From Bifidobacterium pseudocatenulatum DSM 20438 = JCM 1200 = LMG 10505 (GTDB taxonomy: Bacteria > Actinomycetota > Actinomycetes > Actinomycetales > Bifidobacteriaceae): DNA of 64,000 bases. Positions 56,276 to 64,000 of the stretch are shown piece by piece (position 1 is the first letter of the stretch; each line of letters begins with the position of its first letter). A program made the translations under genes and the position numbers. The stretch covers positions 1,426,001-1,490,000 of the forward strand of contig NZ_AP012330.1 of the NCBI RefSeq assembly GCF_001025215.1, written 5' to 3'. The notes beneath the pieces are model-generated. The model was not told the DNA's origin, did not search any database, and saw only the letters and a list, made by a program, of their open reading frames with translations.

Positions 56276-58207
56276 TCACTTGTTATTCTGAGCGTTGTTC
56301 TGTCGACGCTGCTTGGCGCGCCACTTGTACCAATCCTCACGGCTGAGAATAATCTTGCGCACACGGATGGATTCCGGAGTGACTTCCACGCACTCGTCCT
56401 CGTTGGCGAAGTCCAAGGACTCTTCGAGGCTCATCTTGATCGGCGGAGTCAGGGTTTCGAGCACATCTGCGGTGGAGGAACGCATGTTGGTCATATGCTT
56501 GGCCAGCGTGATGTTCACATCCAGCTCGTCAGGCTTGTTGTTCACGCCGACGACCTGGCCTTCGTACACCGGAGACTGCGGTTCGACGAAGAAGTTGCCA
56601 CGTGCCTGCAGACGCTGCATGGCGTACGGAGTGGCGATACCCTTGCGATCGCAGACCATGGAACCGTTCTGGCGGGTCACGATCTGGCCAGCCCACGGAG
56701 CGTAGCCGGCGGAGATGGAGGATGCGATACCGGTGCCACGGGTGGCGGAAAGCAGTGCGGTGCGGAAGCCGATCAGACCACGGGACGGCACGGTGAACTG
56801 CAGACGAACCCAGCCAGTGCCATGGTTGGTCATGTTCTCCATACGGCCCTTACGGTCGGCGAGCAGCTGGGTGACCGTGCCCATGTACTCTTCCGGAACG
56901 TCGATGGTGGTGTTTTCCATCGGTTCGTTGATCACGCCGTCGATGGTCTTGGTGACCACCTGCGGGCGGCCGACGGTCAGCTCATAGCCTTCACGACGCA
57001 TCTGTTCGGCAAGCACGGCCAAGGCGAGCTCGCCACGACCCTGGACTTCCCATGCATCCGGGCGTTCGGTCGGCAGCACCTTGATGGACACGTTGCCGAT
57101 GAGTTCGCGGTCAAGGCGATCCTTGATCATGCGGGCGGTAAGCTTGTGGTCCTTGCCTTCGGTTCCGGCAAGCGGGGAATCGTTGATGCCGAAAGTCATG
57201 GAGATGGCCGGATCATCAACGTGGATCAGCGGCAGCGGACGCGGATCGGACGGATCAACGATGGTTTCGCCGATCATGATGTCATTCACGCCGGCGACTG
57301 CGACGATGTCGCCAGGGCCCGCGGAATCGACCGGGGTGCGCTCAAGACCCTGCGTACGCAGCAGTTCGGAGACGCGGAAGTTTTCGACGGAGCCGTCCAC
57401 ACGGGACAGACCGTAGGTCTTGCCCTTTTCGAGAGTGCCGTTGTAGATACGCACCAAGCCGAGTCGACCCAGGAAATCAGAGGAATCGATGTTGGCGACG
57501 TGTGCCTGCAAAGGCGCGCCTTCCTCGTATTCCGGAGCCGGAATGTTCTTGATGATGGCTTCGAACAGCGGTTCGAGATCTTCGTTATCCGGCAGACCGC
57601 CATTCTCCGGCTGGTTTTCGGAAGCGTAGCCGGCCTTGGCCGCGCAGTAGATGACCGGCAGGTCGAACAGCGCATCCTCATCGAGATCGATACCCTCTTC
57701 GATAACGTCCTGAGCCAGGCCGAGCAGCAGATCGGAGGATTCTCCAACGACCTCTTCGATACGTGCGTCCGGACGATCGGTCTTGTTCACGCACAGGATA
57801 ACCGGCAGCTTGGCTTCCAAAGCCTTGCGCAGCACGAAGCGGGTCTGCGGCAGCGGGCCTTCGGATGCGTCGACGAGCAGCACGACGCCATCAACCATGG
57901 AGATGCCACGCTCGACCTCGCCGCCGAAATCGGCGTGACCAGGAGTATCGATGATGTTGAGGGTGATGCCTTCCGGATGGCCGTACTTGGCGGCCAGCGG
58001 ACCGGTGTACTGCACAGCGGTGTTCTTGGCGAGGATGGTGATGCCCTTCTCACGTTCCAGATCATTGGAATCCATCACACGATCCGGAACTTCCTCACGT
58101 TCGTTGAACACGTGGGACTGTGCCAGCATGGCATTGACCAACGTGGTCTTGCCGTGATCGACGTGTGCCACAATCGCTACATTTCGAATATCGCCGCGAA
58201 CCGCCAT
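56276..58207 (-). CDS. typA: Ribosome-associated GTPase TypA/BipA
   Basis: A 643-residue translational GTPase. G1 AHVDHGKTT is at residues 14-22, G2 RERGIT-like [16 protein letters not shown]3 DTPGHADF, G4 NKTD. EF-G-like domains and the TypA C-terminal domain ([20 protein letters not shown]) follow. Known role: ribosome assembly and stress or cold adaptation. The C-terminus ends in an Asn/Gln-rich tail ([10 protein letters not shown]) whose coding DNA is partly duplicated downstream. Confidence 0.96.
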   Translation of the reverse strand: MAVRGDIRNVAIVAHVDHGKTTLVNAMLAQSHVFNEREEVPDRVMDSNDLEREKGITILAKNTAVQYTGPLAAKYGHPEGITLNIIDTPGHADFGGEVERGISMVDGVVLLVDASEGPLPQTRFVLRKALEAKLPVILCVNKTDRPDARIEEVVGESSDLLLGLAQDVIEEGIDLDEDALFDLPVIYCAAKAGYASENQPENGGLPDNEDLEPLFEAIIKNIPAPEYEEGAPLQAHVANIDSSDFLGRLGLVRIYNGTLEKGKTYGLSRVDGSVENFRVSELLRTQGLERTPVDSAGPGDIVAVAGVNDIMIGETIVDPSDPRPLPLIHVDDPAISMTFGINDSPLAGTEGKDHKLTARMIKDRLDRELIGNVSIKVLPTERPDAWEVQGRGELALAVLAEQMRREGYELTVGRPQVVTKTIDGVINEPMENTTIDVPEEYMGTVTQLLADRKGRMENMTNHGTGWVRLQFTVPSRGLIGFRTALLSATRGTGIASSISAGYAPWAGQIVTRQNGSMVCDRKGIATPYAMQRLQARGNFFVEPQSPVYEGQVVGVNNKPDELDVNITLAKHMTNMRSSTADVLETLTPPIKMSLEESLDFANEDECVEVTPESIRVRKIILSREDWYKWRAKQRRQNNAQNNK

Positions 58208-58358
58208 CGAAACCTCTCTTAGTATTGCTGTTCTCTTGCGTTACCGTTCGGTACATACTGGTTATCGGTACTTACAAATCCGTACTCCACACAAACCGAG
58301 CCAATCCTAGCGAACCATTACGACAGTTCCGGTCCCAGCGCTTTCGCCCACATACAAA

Positions 58359-58391
58359 GTTTGCGGTTGTCGAATCTCAACAACCGCAAAC
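58359..58391 (-). terminator. Terminator after the NiaP-like gene
   Basis: GTTTGCGGTTGT and ACAACCGCAAAC are exact 12-base arms with a 9-base loop, 34 bases beyond the transporter stop, followed by TTTGTATG on the minus strand. Confidence 0.82.
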
Positions 58392-58424
58392 GTATGATCT
58401 CTTGGGACCACTCAAAATAATTCG

Positions 58425-59783
58425 TTAATCCTCAAGTTCCTTACCAGTGCGTTCCGGCAAGCACAACGCCGCAACGCAGGCCAGAATGAAGGCGACCGCG
58501 AAAACGATGAATGCCACCGCCTTGTTGCCACCGGACAGCGTCAGGAACCACGGCATGAGCAGCGGAGCTATGATGGCAGCCACTCGGCCACATGCCGCAG
58601 CAGCACCGGACGCAGCAGCGCGCAGGCGGGTCGGATAGATTTCCGGAGTCACCGCATACAGCACGCCCCACGCGCCAAGATTGGATGCGGACAACAACAT
58701 GCCAAAGCCCAACACCGCAGCTACGGAACCCGCTTGCGAGAAAGCAAACGCGGCCACGGCCGACACGGCAAGGAACACGCTCAGCGTCTTCCTGCGGCCC
58801 CAGATCTCCACCAGCCATGCGGCCAGGAAGTATCCCGGCAACTGCGCGACGGCGATGGCCAGCGTATAGCCGAACGACTTGGTCAGCGAGCCAAACTGGT
58901 CGGCCAGCAGCGACGGCATCCATGTGAACGCTCCATAGTAGGAGAAGTTCACGAAGAACCACGTGGCCCAAATGGCTGCGGTGCGCGCGATGCACTTTTT
59001 GCCGAACAGTTCGCGGGTGTTGATCTTCGGCAGTGGTTTGCCCTTCGGGGAAGCCACTGGCTCGATGCCACCTGCCTGTTCGAAATAGCGTACGGCCTGT
59101 TCGGCTTCGTCCTCACGCCCCTTGGATTCCAGGAATCGCACGGATTCCGGAATATGAACACGCGTCACAATGGCATACAGCAGCGGCAACGCGCCAATGA
59201 GCAAAGCCCAGCGCCAACCCCAATCGCCGGTATTCGGAATCACAAAGTAGCCAATGAAGGCGGCGACAATCCAGCCGACAGCCCAGAAGGATTCCAACAG
59301 CACCGTCATACGACCGCGTTGTTTGGTCGGAGAGAATTCAGAAACCAGAGTGGAAGCCACTGGCAGTTCGGCGCCCAAACCAAGACCGATGATCAGACGA
59401 GCGATCAAAAGCGCGGTCAACGACCATGACAGTGCCATGCCGCCATTCGCCAAACCGAAAATCACCAGCGTCGCGGAAAAGACCGTTTTGCGGCCAACAC
59501 GATCGGCTACAAAACCACCCAGCGCAGCACCGATCGCCATGCCGACGAAGCCGATGGACAGCACCCAGCTTTTCTCGGTTGGTGTCAGATTGAAATGCGG
59601 GTCAGCCGCGATGGCCGCCACAACGAAGGACACCAAGCCGACGTCCATGGCGTCGAAAGCCCAGCCGATACCGGACGCCACCAGAAGTTTCCTATGCGCT
59701 TTGTTAAACGGCAGGCGATCAAGACGCTCATTACGTGTCAACGAACCCGACGAAGCAACCGATGCGGATTGCACGGATGTCAT
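58425..59783 (-). CDS. niaP: MFS transporter, NiaP-like (niacin or related small acid uptake)
   Basis: 452 residues from the ATG at 59783, with GAGGA 6 bases upstream; 59798 is a longer alternative. Twelve TM helices. Typical metabolite:H+ symporter marks: GWAFDAMDVGLVSFVV in TM1, GGFVADRVGRKTVF after TM2, LGLGAELPVASTLVSEFSP, and the matching loop AAWLVEIWGRRKT in the second half. Sequence style plus the upstream NrtR-like regulator point to the niacin transporter NiaP. Other aromatic or sugar acids remain possible. Confidence 0.82.
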   Translation of the reverse strand: MTSVQSASVASSGSLTRNERLDRLPFNKAHRKLLVASGIGWAFDAMDVGLVSFVVAAIAADPHFNLTPTEKSWVLSIGFVGMAIGAALGGFVADRVGRKTVFSATLVIFGLANGGMALSWSLTALLIARLIIGLGLGAELPVASTLVSEFSPTKQRGRMTVLLESFWAVGWIVAAFIGYFVIPNTGDWGWRWALLIGALPLLYAIVTRVHIPESVRFLESKGREDEAEQAVRYFEQAGGIEPVASPKGKPLPKINTRELFGKKCIARTAAIWATWFFVNFSYYGAFTWMPSLLADQFGSLTKSFGYTLAIAVAQLPGYFLAAWLVEIWGRRKTLSVFLAVSAVAAFAFSQAGSVAAVLGFGMLLSASNLGAWGVLYAVTPEIYPTRLRAAASGAAAACGRVAAIIAPLLMPWFLTLSGGNKAVAFIVFAVAFILACVAALCLPERTGKELED

Positions 59784-59873
59784 ACTTCTTCCTCTCATAC
59801 GAAACGACCATGCCTACAAGGCATGCCGAAAACCAGACAGAATCGTCTGAAAAGGAAACAATCCGGAAAGACG

Positions 59874-60671
59874 TCAGATCGTCGTCAACGCGGAAAGCAC
59901 ATCATCCTGCGTTTCCCGCACATCGAAATCATGGCGATCCCGAGCATCGCTCCATGTCGACTGTCGGAGCACATCCATGGTGTAGCGATACACCGTTGCC
60001 GGACGATTGCGTCCGACACGCAATTTGTCACCGGTGTCCTCCAGCTGCCCGGATGCGAGCATCTTACGGCGGAAATTCGCCAGATCGATGCTCTGACCGG
60101 CAACGGCCTCGTACACGTCATGCAGCTGGCTCAGCGTAAACCTCTCGCCTACCAATCTGGTGACGATCTGCGGATATTCGATTTTGCCGCGAAGTCTGCT
60201 GAGGGCGTAGTCCACGATGTCGCCATGGTCAAATGCCAACTCAGGCAGATCATCCACAGGAAACCATTTGACATTGTCGTCGATACTCTGCCCGAGTTGC
60301 CCGTTAAGATCGTCGACCAACGCCCAATAGACGATGGATACCATCGGCAGCCCGCCGTGTGAGCGCGCTGGATCGCCGAATGTATACAGCTGTTCAAGAT
60401 ACCGTGGATGCAACGATGTCGTGGATTCCAGCGCAACGTAGGCAGATTGCTCCAGCGAGTGGTCAGCCCTCAAACCACCACCGGGCAACGCCCACTGGCC
60501 AAGAAAAGGCTGGCGCACGCGCCGGACCAGCGGTATCCACAAGGTGGATCCCGCACTGGTTCGAGCATGTTCCTGCGTTCCGTGGGAAGCTGGCCCCAAA
60601 GCGAGAATGACCACGGAAACGCCCACCTGCGGCGGCTGTTTGCGCCGTTCTGAGACATTGCCCATGATCAT
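59874..60671 (-). CDS. nrtR: NrtR-like Nudix-domain transcriptional regulator of NAD metabolism
   Basis: 265 residues from the ATG at 60671 (GAGGT just upstream); longer starts would place a perfect operator palindrome inside the coding DNA. The N-terminal half is a Nudix fold (GVSVVILAL, then FLGQWALPGGGLRAD), but the Nudix box at about 64-86 is broken: the REUXEE residues are replaced (AYVALESTTS). Loss of hydrolase residues is usual in NrtR, where the domain senses ADP-ribose or related NAD products. The C-terminal half is a winged helix (FTLSQLHDVYEAVAGQSIDL, ANFRRKMLASGQLEDTG). It precedes niaP on the same strand. Confidence 0.87.
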   Translation of the reverse strand: MIMGNVSERRKQPPQVGVSVVILALGPASHGTQEHARTSAGSTLWIPLVRRVRQPFLGQWALPGGGLRADHSLEQSAYVALESTTSLHPRYLEQLYTFGDPARSHGGLPMVSIVYWALVDDLNGQLGQSIDDNVKWFPVDDLPELAFDHGDIVDYALSRLRGKIEYPQIVTRLVGERFTLSQLHDVYEAVAGQSIDLANFRRKMLASGQLEDTGDKLRVGRNRPATVYRYTMDVLRQSTWSDARDRHDFDVRETQDDVLSALTTI

Positions 60672-60728
60672 CGCGACCTCACCTCTCCGATCTTTTGTCG
60701 ATTTGAATTGTTCCGGAATCACAGTGTA

Positions 60729-60757
60729 GCACTTATAGTCAACATGACTATAAGTGC
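60729..60757 (-). promoter_or_regulatory. Perfect palindromic operator, probable NrtR site
   Basis: GCACTTATAGTC and GACTATAAGTGC are exact 12-base arms separated by AACAT, 58 bases upstream of the nrtR start. It is the only such site seen in the window and lies in the nrtR promoter region, so autoregulation and control of niaP by read-through are likely. Confidence 0.72.
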
Positions 60758-60805
60758 AGTGTTTCACCACACCGCTTGAATTTCAACCCACGTATGCCCT
60801 TCAAC

Positions 60806-60829
60806 GAAAAAGGCCCCACGAAGGAGCCC
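60806..60829 (-). terminator. Terminator after parA
   Basis: On the minus strand GGCTCC-TTCGT-GGGGCC (one G-U pair) is followed directly by TTTTT, 8 bases past the parA stop. Confidence 0.88.
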
Positions 60830-60837
60830 TATGCGTC

Positions 60838-61677
60838 TTATGCGACGATGCCCTGAGCAATCAGCTCTCGGGCAACCTCACGATATTCCTTCGCGGTCTT
60901 ATGGTTCGGCGCATAAATGGTGATAGGCGCGGCCGCAACCGTGGAATCCGGAAGTTTGATGGAACGTGAGATGACTGAATGGAAGACCTTGCCTTGGAAT
61001 GCCTCATAAATACGCTGCAACACTTCATCACAATGCAAGGTATGCGTGAACATGGTGACGAGCACTCCGTACACTTCCAGACTCGGATTGATGCGGGATT
61101 GTACTTTTTCGATGGACTGCATCAACAAGGCCACGCCTCGCAGTGCGAAGAACTCAGCAGCCACGGGAATGATCACGCCATCGGCAGCGGTCAGCGCATT
61201 CACCGTAAGCAAACCCAGAGAAGGCTGGCAATCGACGATGATCACATCGTATTCATCCTTGACCTGACGCAACACGCCAGCCAGCACCTGCTCGCGCCCA
61301 ACTTCGGTGACCAACTGCACTTCAGCGGCGGACAGATCAATGTTGGCCGGCATGATATCGAGATTCTCGAAATCGGTATGTCGAATCACATCATGCACAT
61401 CCATGCGAGGATTGAACAGTGCGGTGTACACCGTATCTTCCACGGTATTGGCGTTGATGCCCAACCCCACCGTGGCCGCACCCTGCGGGTCGAAATCGAC
61501 GATAAGCACGCGACGCCCATACTGGCTCAATGCACCAGCGATATTGATGGAACTGGTGGTCTTGCCGACGCCACCTTTCTGGTTGCACATGGCGATGATC
61601 CTCGCCGGACCGTGCGTCTGCAGCGGCTCCGGAGCGGGAAACGTCTCATAATCACGTCCAAGCAAATCCGTAGGCAT
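60838..61677 (-). CDS. parA: ParA/Soj-family chromosome partitioning ATPase
   Basis: A 279-residue Walker-type ATPase. The deviant Walker A KGGVGKTT is at residues 34-41; VLIVDFDPQGAATVGLG and VIIVDCQPSLGLLTVNAL are the other nucleotide motifs. A parA gene after xerD is a common arrangement in Gram-positive genomes, usually followed by scpA-scpB. Here a terminator follows at once and no scpA, scpB or parB is in the window. It may act in DNA segregation or in placing other cargo. Confidence 0.9.
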   Translation of the reverse strand: MPTDLLGRDYETFPAPEPLQTHGPARIIAMCNQKGGVGKTTSSINIAGALSQYGRRVLIVDFDPQGAATVGLGINANTVEDTVYTALFNPRMDVHDVIRHTDFENLDIMPANIDLSAAEVQLVTEVGREQVLAGVLRQVKDEYDVIIVDCQPSLGLLTVNALTAADGVIIPVAAEFFALRGVALLMQSIEKVQSRINPSLEVYGVLVTMFTHTLHCDEVLQRIYEAFQGKVFHSVISRSIKLPDSTVAAAPITIYAPNHKTAKEYREVARELIAQGIVA

Positions 61678-61764
61678 ACCGTTTACCTTACCAACATCCT
61701 TGTGTCAATTTTCACTGTAATCCATGCTAGTCCATTGTCACCGTTCAAAACGGCAGCAACACCA

Positions 61765-62718
61765 TCATCTGGCGCGCGGATGAGACATCAGATATGTCTC
61801 AATCAGGTTTTCAGGACTGATATGCGTGTAAATCTGTGTGGTGGTAACGCTTGCATGACCAAGCAGCTCCTGCACGGTACGCACATCGGCACCGCCCTGA
61901 ATAAGGTGCGTGGCGAAAGAGTGCCGCAAGGTGTGAGGATGCAGCGGCTTATCGATGTGCGCACGCTCCCCCGCTCCCCTGATGATTTCCCAAACCGACT
62001 GTCGCGACAATCTTTTTCCTCGTTTATTCAGAAATAGGGCACGCCGTTCCACGGGACCTTTCGATTTGGATTCCAGCTTAGGACGCCCCGCATGCAAATA
62101 CCGGATGATCGCTTCGCACGCATAGCTGCCGACGGGAACCAGCCGCTGCTTAGAGCCTTTGCCCATAAGTCTTGCGATTCTGCCGTCTACATCGACATCA
62201 TCGAGATTCGCACCGCACGCCTCCGACACGCGGGCACCGATCGCATACATGAATTCAAGCAATGCCTTGTCACGCAACATCACCGGATCATCGGGAAACT
62301 CCGACACGACACCATCATGCTCTCTGTTTTGAGAAACGGGGATAGAGTCCAGCAGTCTAGCCACCTCATCAACGGTCAGCACATCGGGAAGCGTGCTCAC
62401 GCCCTTAGGGGCCTTTACCTGCGCGGACACATCATCGACAACAATATGTTCGTTCACTGCGAAACGATGAAGCGCATGAATGCTGGCCAACCGGCGTGCC
62501 TTGCTTCGAGATGACTCTCCCGACTCGTCAAGGAAGACGATATAACGTTCCACATCCTGTGTCGTCACGGCCGCGATACCGCCAACGCCTTGGTCGGCAA
62601 GCCACTGACGATACTTCTTCAAATCGGCGCCATACGCCGACACCGTCGCCTTCGACAGTCCTCGTTCAACGTCGATATGAGCGAGGAATTGCCGAATTGT
62701 CCGTTCGAAATCGTCCAT
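61765..62718 (-). CDS. xerD: Tyrosine recombinase XerD
   Basis: 317 residues from the ATG at 62718 (AAGGAGG just upstream); an in-frame ATG at 62751 is possible. The N-terminal domain (TIRQFLAHIDVERGLSKATV) and catalytic residues are intact: Arg in AIGARVSEAC, Lys in LMGKGSKQRLV, HxxR in HPHTLRHSFATHL, His in LLGHASVTTT, Tyr in TQIYTHIS. It forms the XerCD complex that resolves dimer chromosomes at dif. No dif site was found in the window. It lies upstream of parA and downstream of rplT. Confidence 0.94.
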   Translation of the reverse strand: MDDFERTIRQFLAHIDVERGLSKATVSAYGADLKKYRQWLADQGVGGIAAVTTQDVERYIVFLDESGESSRSKARRLASIHALHRFAVNEHIVVDDVSAQVKAPKGVSTLPDVLTVDEVARLLDSIPVSQNREHDGVVSEFPDDPVMLRDKALLEFMYAIGARVSEACGANLDDVDVDGRIARLMGKGSKQRLVPVGSYACEAIIRYLHAGRPKLESKSKGPVERRALFLNKRGKRLSRQSVWEIIRGAGERAHIDKPLHPHTLRHSFATHLIQGGADVRTVQELLGHASVTTTQIYTHISPENLIETYLMSHPRAR

Positions 62719-62806
62719 CACCCTCCTTCCAGCAGATCCCATCCGGCTCATCGTATACCACTGAGCGGTCCCTTACCATAGGTCAAACGAGCCCTGCCAT
62801 GCAACG

Positions 62807-62843
62807 CAGGAACCCCCGCCCATTGCTGGAGCGAGGGTTCCTG
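62807..62843 (-). terminator. Terminator of the infC-rpmI-rplT operon
   Basis: AGGAACCC- and GGGTTCCT-ended 12-base arms (62808-62819 and 62831-62842, one G-U or mismatch) with an 11-base loop, 28 bases past the rplT stop. Confidence 0.78.
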
Positions 62844-62870
62844 TCAATCACGCTGAATCAGCGAAGAAGC

Positions 62871-63254
62871 TCAGGCTTCCTTCGGAGCATTCACATCAGC
62901 CGGAAGAGCGGCCTTGGCCTGCTCGACGATGGCCTTGAAGGTCTCCGGATCAGAGATGGCCAGCTCGGCGAGAGCGCGACGATCCAGTTCGATGCCAGCG
63001 AGGTGCAGGCCCTGGATGAAGCGGTTGTAGGTGATGCCCTCAGCGCGGACAGCAGCATTGATGCGCTGGATCCACAGCTTGCGGAAGTCGCCCTTGCGAG
63101 CCTTACGATCGCGGAAGTTGTAAGTAAAGGAGTGAAGCAGCTGCTCCTTGGCCTTACGGTACAGACGGGAGCGCTGGCCGCGGTAGCCGGAAGCCCTCTC
63201 GAGAACGACGCGACGCTTCTTGTGGGCGTTTACTGCGCGCTTGACACGTGCCAT
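62871..63254 (-). CDS. rplT: 50S ribosomal protein L20
   Basis: A 127-residue basic protein with the L20 pattern [20 protein letters not shown] and [20 protein letters not shown]. It binds 23S rRNA early in 50S assembly. It is the last gene of the infC-rpmI-rplT operon, 50 bases after rpmI. Confidence 0.98.
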   Translation of the reverse strand: MARVKRAVNAHKKRRVVLERASGYRGQRSRLYRKAKEQLLHSFTYNFRDRKARKGDFRKLWIQRINAAVRAEGITYNRFIQGLHLAGIELDRRALAELAISDPETFKAIVEQAKAALPADVNAPKEA

Positions 63255-63304
63255 GTTTGATTCCTCAGCTTTCTATTAAGTCTTCTTATTCGCTCTCGCT
63301 ATAC

Positions 63305-63499
63305 TCAGCGACCGAGCAGCTTCTTCATGTTCTTGCTCTGGGAAGTAGCCAGAACGCCATCGGCCTTCAGTGCGCGACGCTTACGAGCGGACTTGTGCTC
63401 GAGGTTGTGGCGCATCGCGGAGCCAGCGTGCATCAGCTTGCCGGAACCGGTCACGCGGACGCGCTTGGAAGCGGCGGAATTAGTTTTCATCTTCGGCAT
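63305..63499 (-). CDS. rpmI: 50S ribosomal protein L35
   Basis: A 64-residue protein, full length for L35: [20 protein letters not shown], then [15 protein letters not shown]. Small basic 50S protein. AGGAGGGC lies before the ATG. Middle gene of the operon. Confidence 0.97.
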   Translation of the reverse strand: MPKMKTNSAASKRVRVTGSGKLMHAGSAMRHNLEHKSARKRRALKADGVLATSQSKNMKKLLGR

Positions 63500-63517
63500 T
63501 GCTGCCCTCCTTGTTTG

Positions 63518-64000
63518 TTACTTCGTTTCGGAAGTCTTCGGTTTGTCGGACGTCACTGCGGCCTTGGCTTCGGCTGCTGCCTGAGCCTGAGCTTCCTGCT
63601 TGGCCGCCAAGCGTGCGGCCTGACGAGCCTGACGTTCGGCACGGGACTGATCACCACGACGACGCTGCTCGGACTGGGTGTGGACCTTCTTGCCCTTCGG
63701 TGCGAGCGTCATGATAATGTTGCGGCCCTCCTGCTTCGGAGCGAATTCGACAGTGCCGTATTCCTCCACTTCGCTAGCAAGACGCTGCAGCAGCTCGACG
63801 CCACCAATTGGACGGGACTGCTCGCGACCGCGCAGCATGATGGTGACCTTGACCTTGTCTCCGCCATTCAGGAAGCGCACAACATGGCCCTTCTTGACTT
63901 CGAAGTCGTGGTCGTCGATCTTCAGACGGAAGCGAATTTCCTTGATTTCCGCAGTGCTCTGGTTACGACGTGCCTCGCGAGCCTTGATCTTCTCGTTGTA
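63518..64000 (-). CDS. infC: Translation initiation factor IF-3, 5' end outside window
   Basis: Only the C-terminal ~160 residues are visible. They contain the IF-3 linker and C-domain ([39 protein letters not shown], then [10 protein letters not shown]). After the domain there is an Ala/Gln/Lys-rich extension of about 45 residues, as in other actinobacteria. It prevents early joining of the subunits during initiation. The usual upstream leader lies beyond the edge. Stop at 63518. Confidence 0.97.
   Translation of the reverse strand, partial: YNEKIKAREARRNQSTAEIKEIRFRLKIDDHDFEVKKGHVVRFLNGGDKVKVTIMLRGREQSRPIGGVELLQRLASEVEEYGTVEFAPKQEGRNIIMTLAPKGKKVHTQSEQRRRGDQSRAERQARQAARLAAKQEAQAQAAAEAKAAVTSDKPKTSETK

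Noticed and set aside
56243..58222. A 659-codon open frame on the plus strand opposite typA
   Set aside because: Antisense shadow of typA; no ribosome site and no recognisable domain.
60672..60770. Longer N-terminus of the NrtR-like protein
   Set aside because: It would translate through the perfect operator palindrome, while a good ribosome site serves the ATG at 60671.

Overview
The window is about 64 kb of chromosome from a Bifidobacterium or a very close relative. The evidence is the moderately high G+C content, an actinobacterial gene order (pgsA, cinA, clgR-type regulator, DUF3046 gene, recA, recX), DUF3159 and DUF3710 genes side by side, an actinobacterial SOS box (CGAAC-N4-GTTCG) upstream of recA, a long hibernation factor, SecA1, and a fused OppD-OppF ATPase behind two tandem OppA lipoproteins. 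I cannot name the species. Almost everything is core chromosome. There is no prophage, complete insertion sequence, CRISPR array, tRNA or rRNA gene.

Layout. 1-9 kb: a partial PlsC acyltransferase, a small membrane protein, trpD, secA, hpf, the RNase P RNA gene rnpB (plus strand, unlike its neighbours), recX and recA. 9-18 kb: DUF3046, ClgR-like regulator, cinA, pgsA, ftsK, miaA, miaB, then a small alarmone synthetase on the plus strand converging on an EamA transporter. 18.6-20.6 kb: a Bax-inhibitor-like membrane protein and a DUF5067-like protein, with unusual inverted repeats in the intergenic DNA. 20.8-30.9 kb is the most accessory-looking part: a two-component system, a DUF262/DUF1524/RAMA (GmrSD-like) protein, a second two-component system, and a divergent three-gene ABC-2 exporter.

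31-44 kb: an AraC/cupin regulator divergent from a maltose-acetyltransferase-like enzyme and a MATE pump, then aconitase, a CtpE-like P-type ATPase, a short lipoprotein, an RNA uracil methyltransferase, DUF3159, DUF3710 and exonuclease III. 44-52 kb: an oligopeptide ABC system read on the minus strand as oppA2, oppA1, oppB, oppC, oppDF. 52-64 kb: a XerC-type recombinase, a small SH3-like protein, tyrA and pheA, a membrane protein, typA, a NiaP-like MFS transporter, an NrtR-like Nudix regulator with a perfect palindromic operator, parA, xerD, and the rplT-rpmI-infC operon (infC runs off the edge).

Functional links. NrtR and the NiaP-like transporter probably form a niacin/NAD regulon. The second two-component system probably controls the exporter across a shared regulatory region that holds two palindromes. 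The Opp region is a peptide uptake unit whose two OppA genes share long near-identical stretches. The points most worth following are the GmrSD-like protein, which carries a DNA-modification-reader type domain but has lost the canonical nuclease histidine; a likely single-base loss just after the oppA2 start codon; a duplicated typA 3' tail flanking a hairpin-rich insert; and several perfect palindromes.
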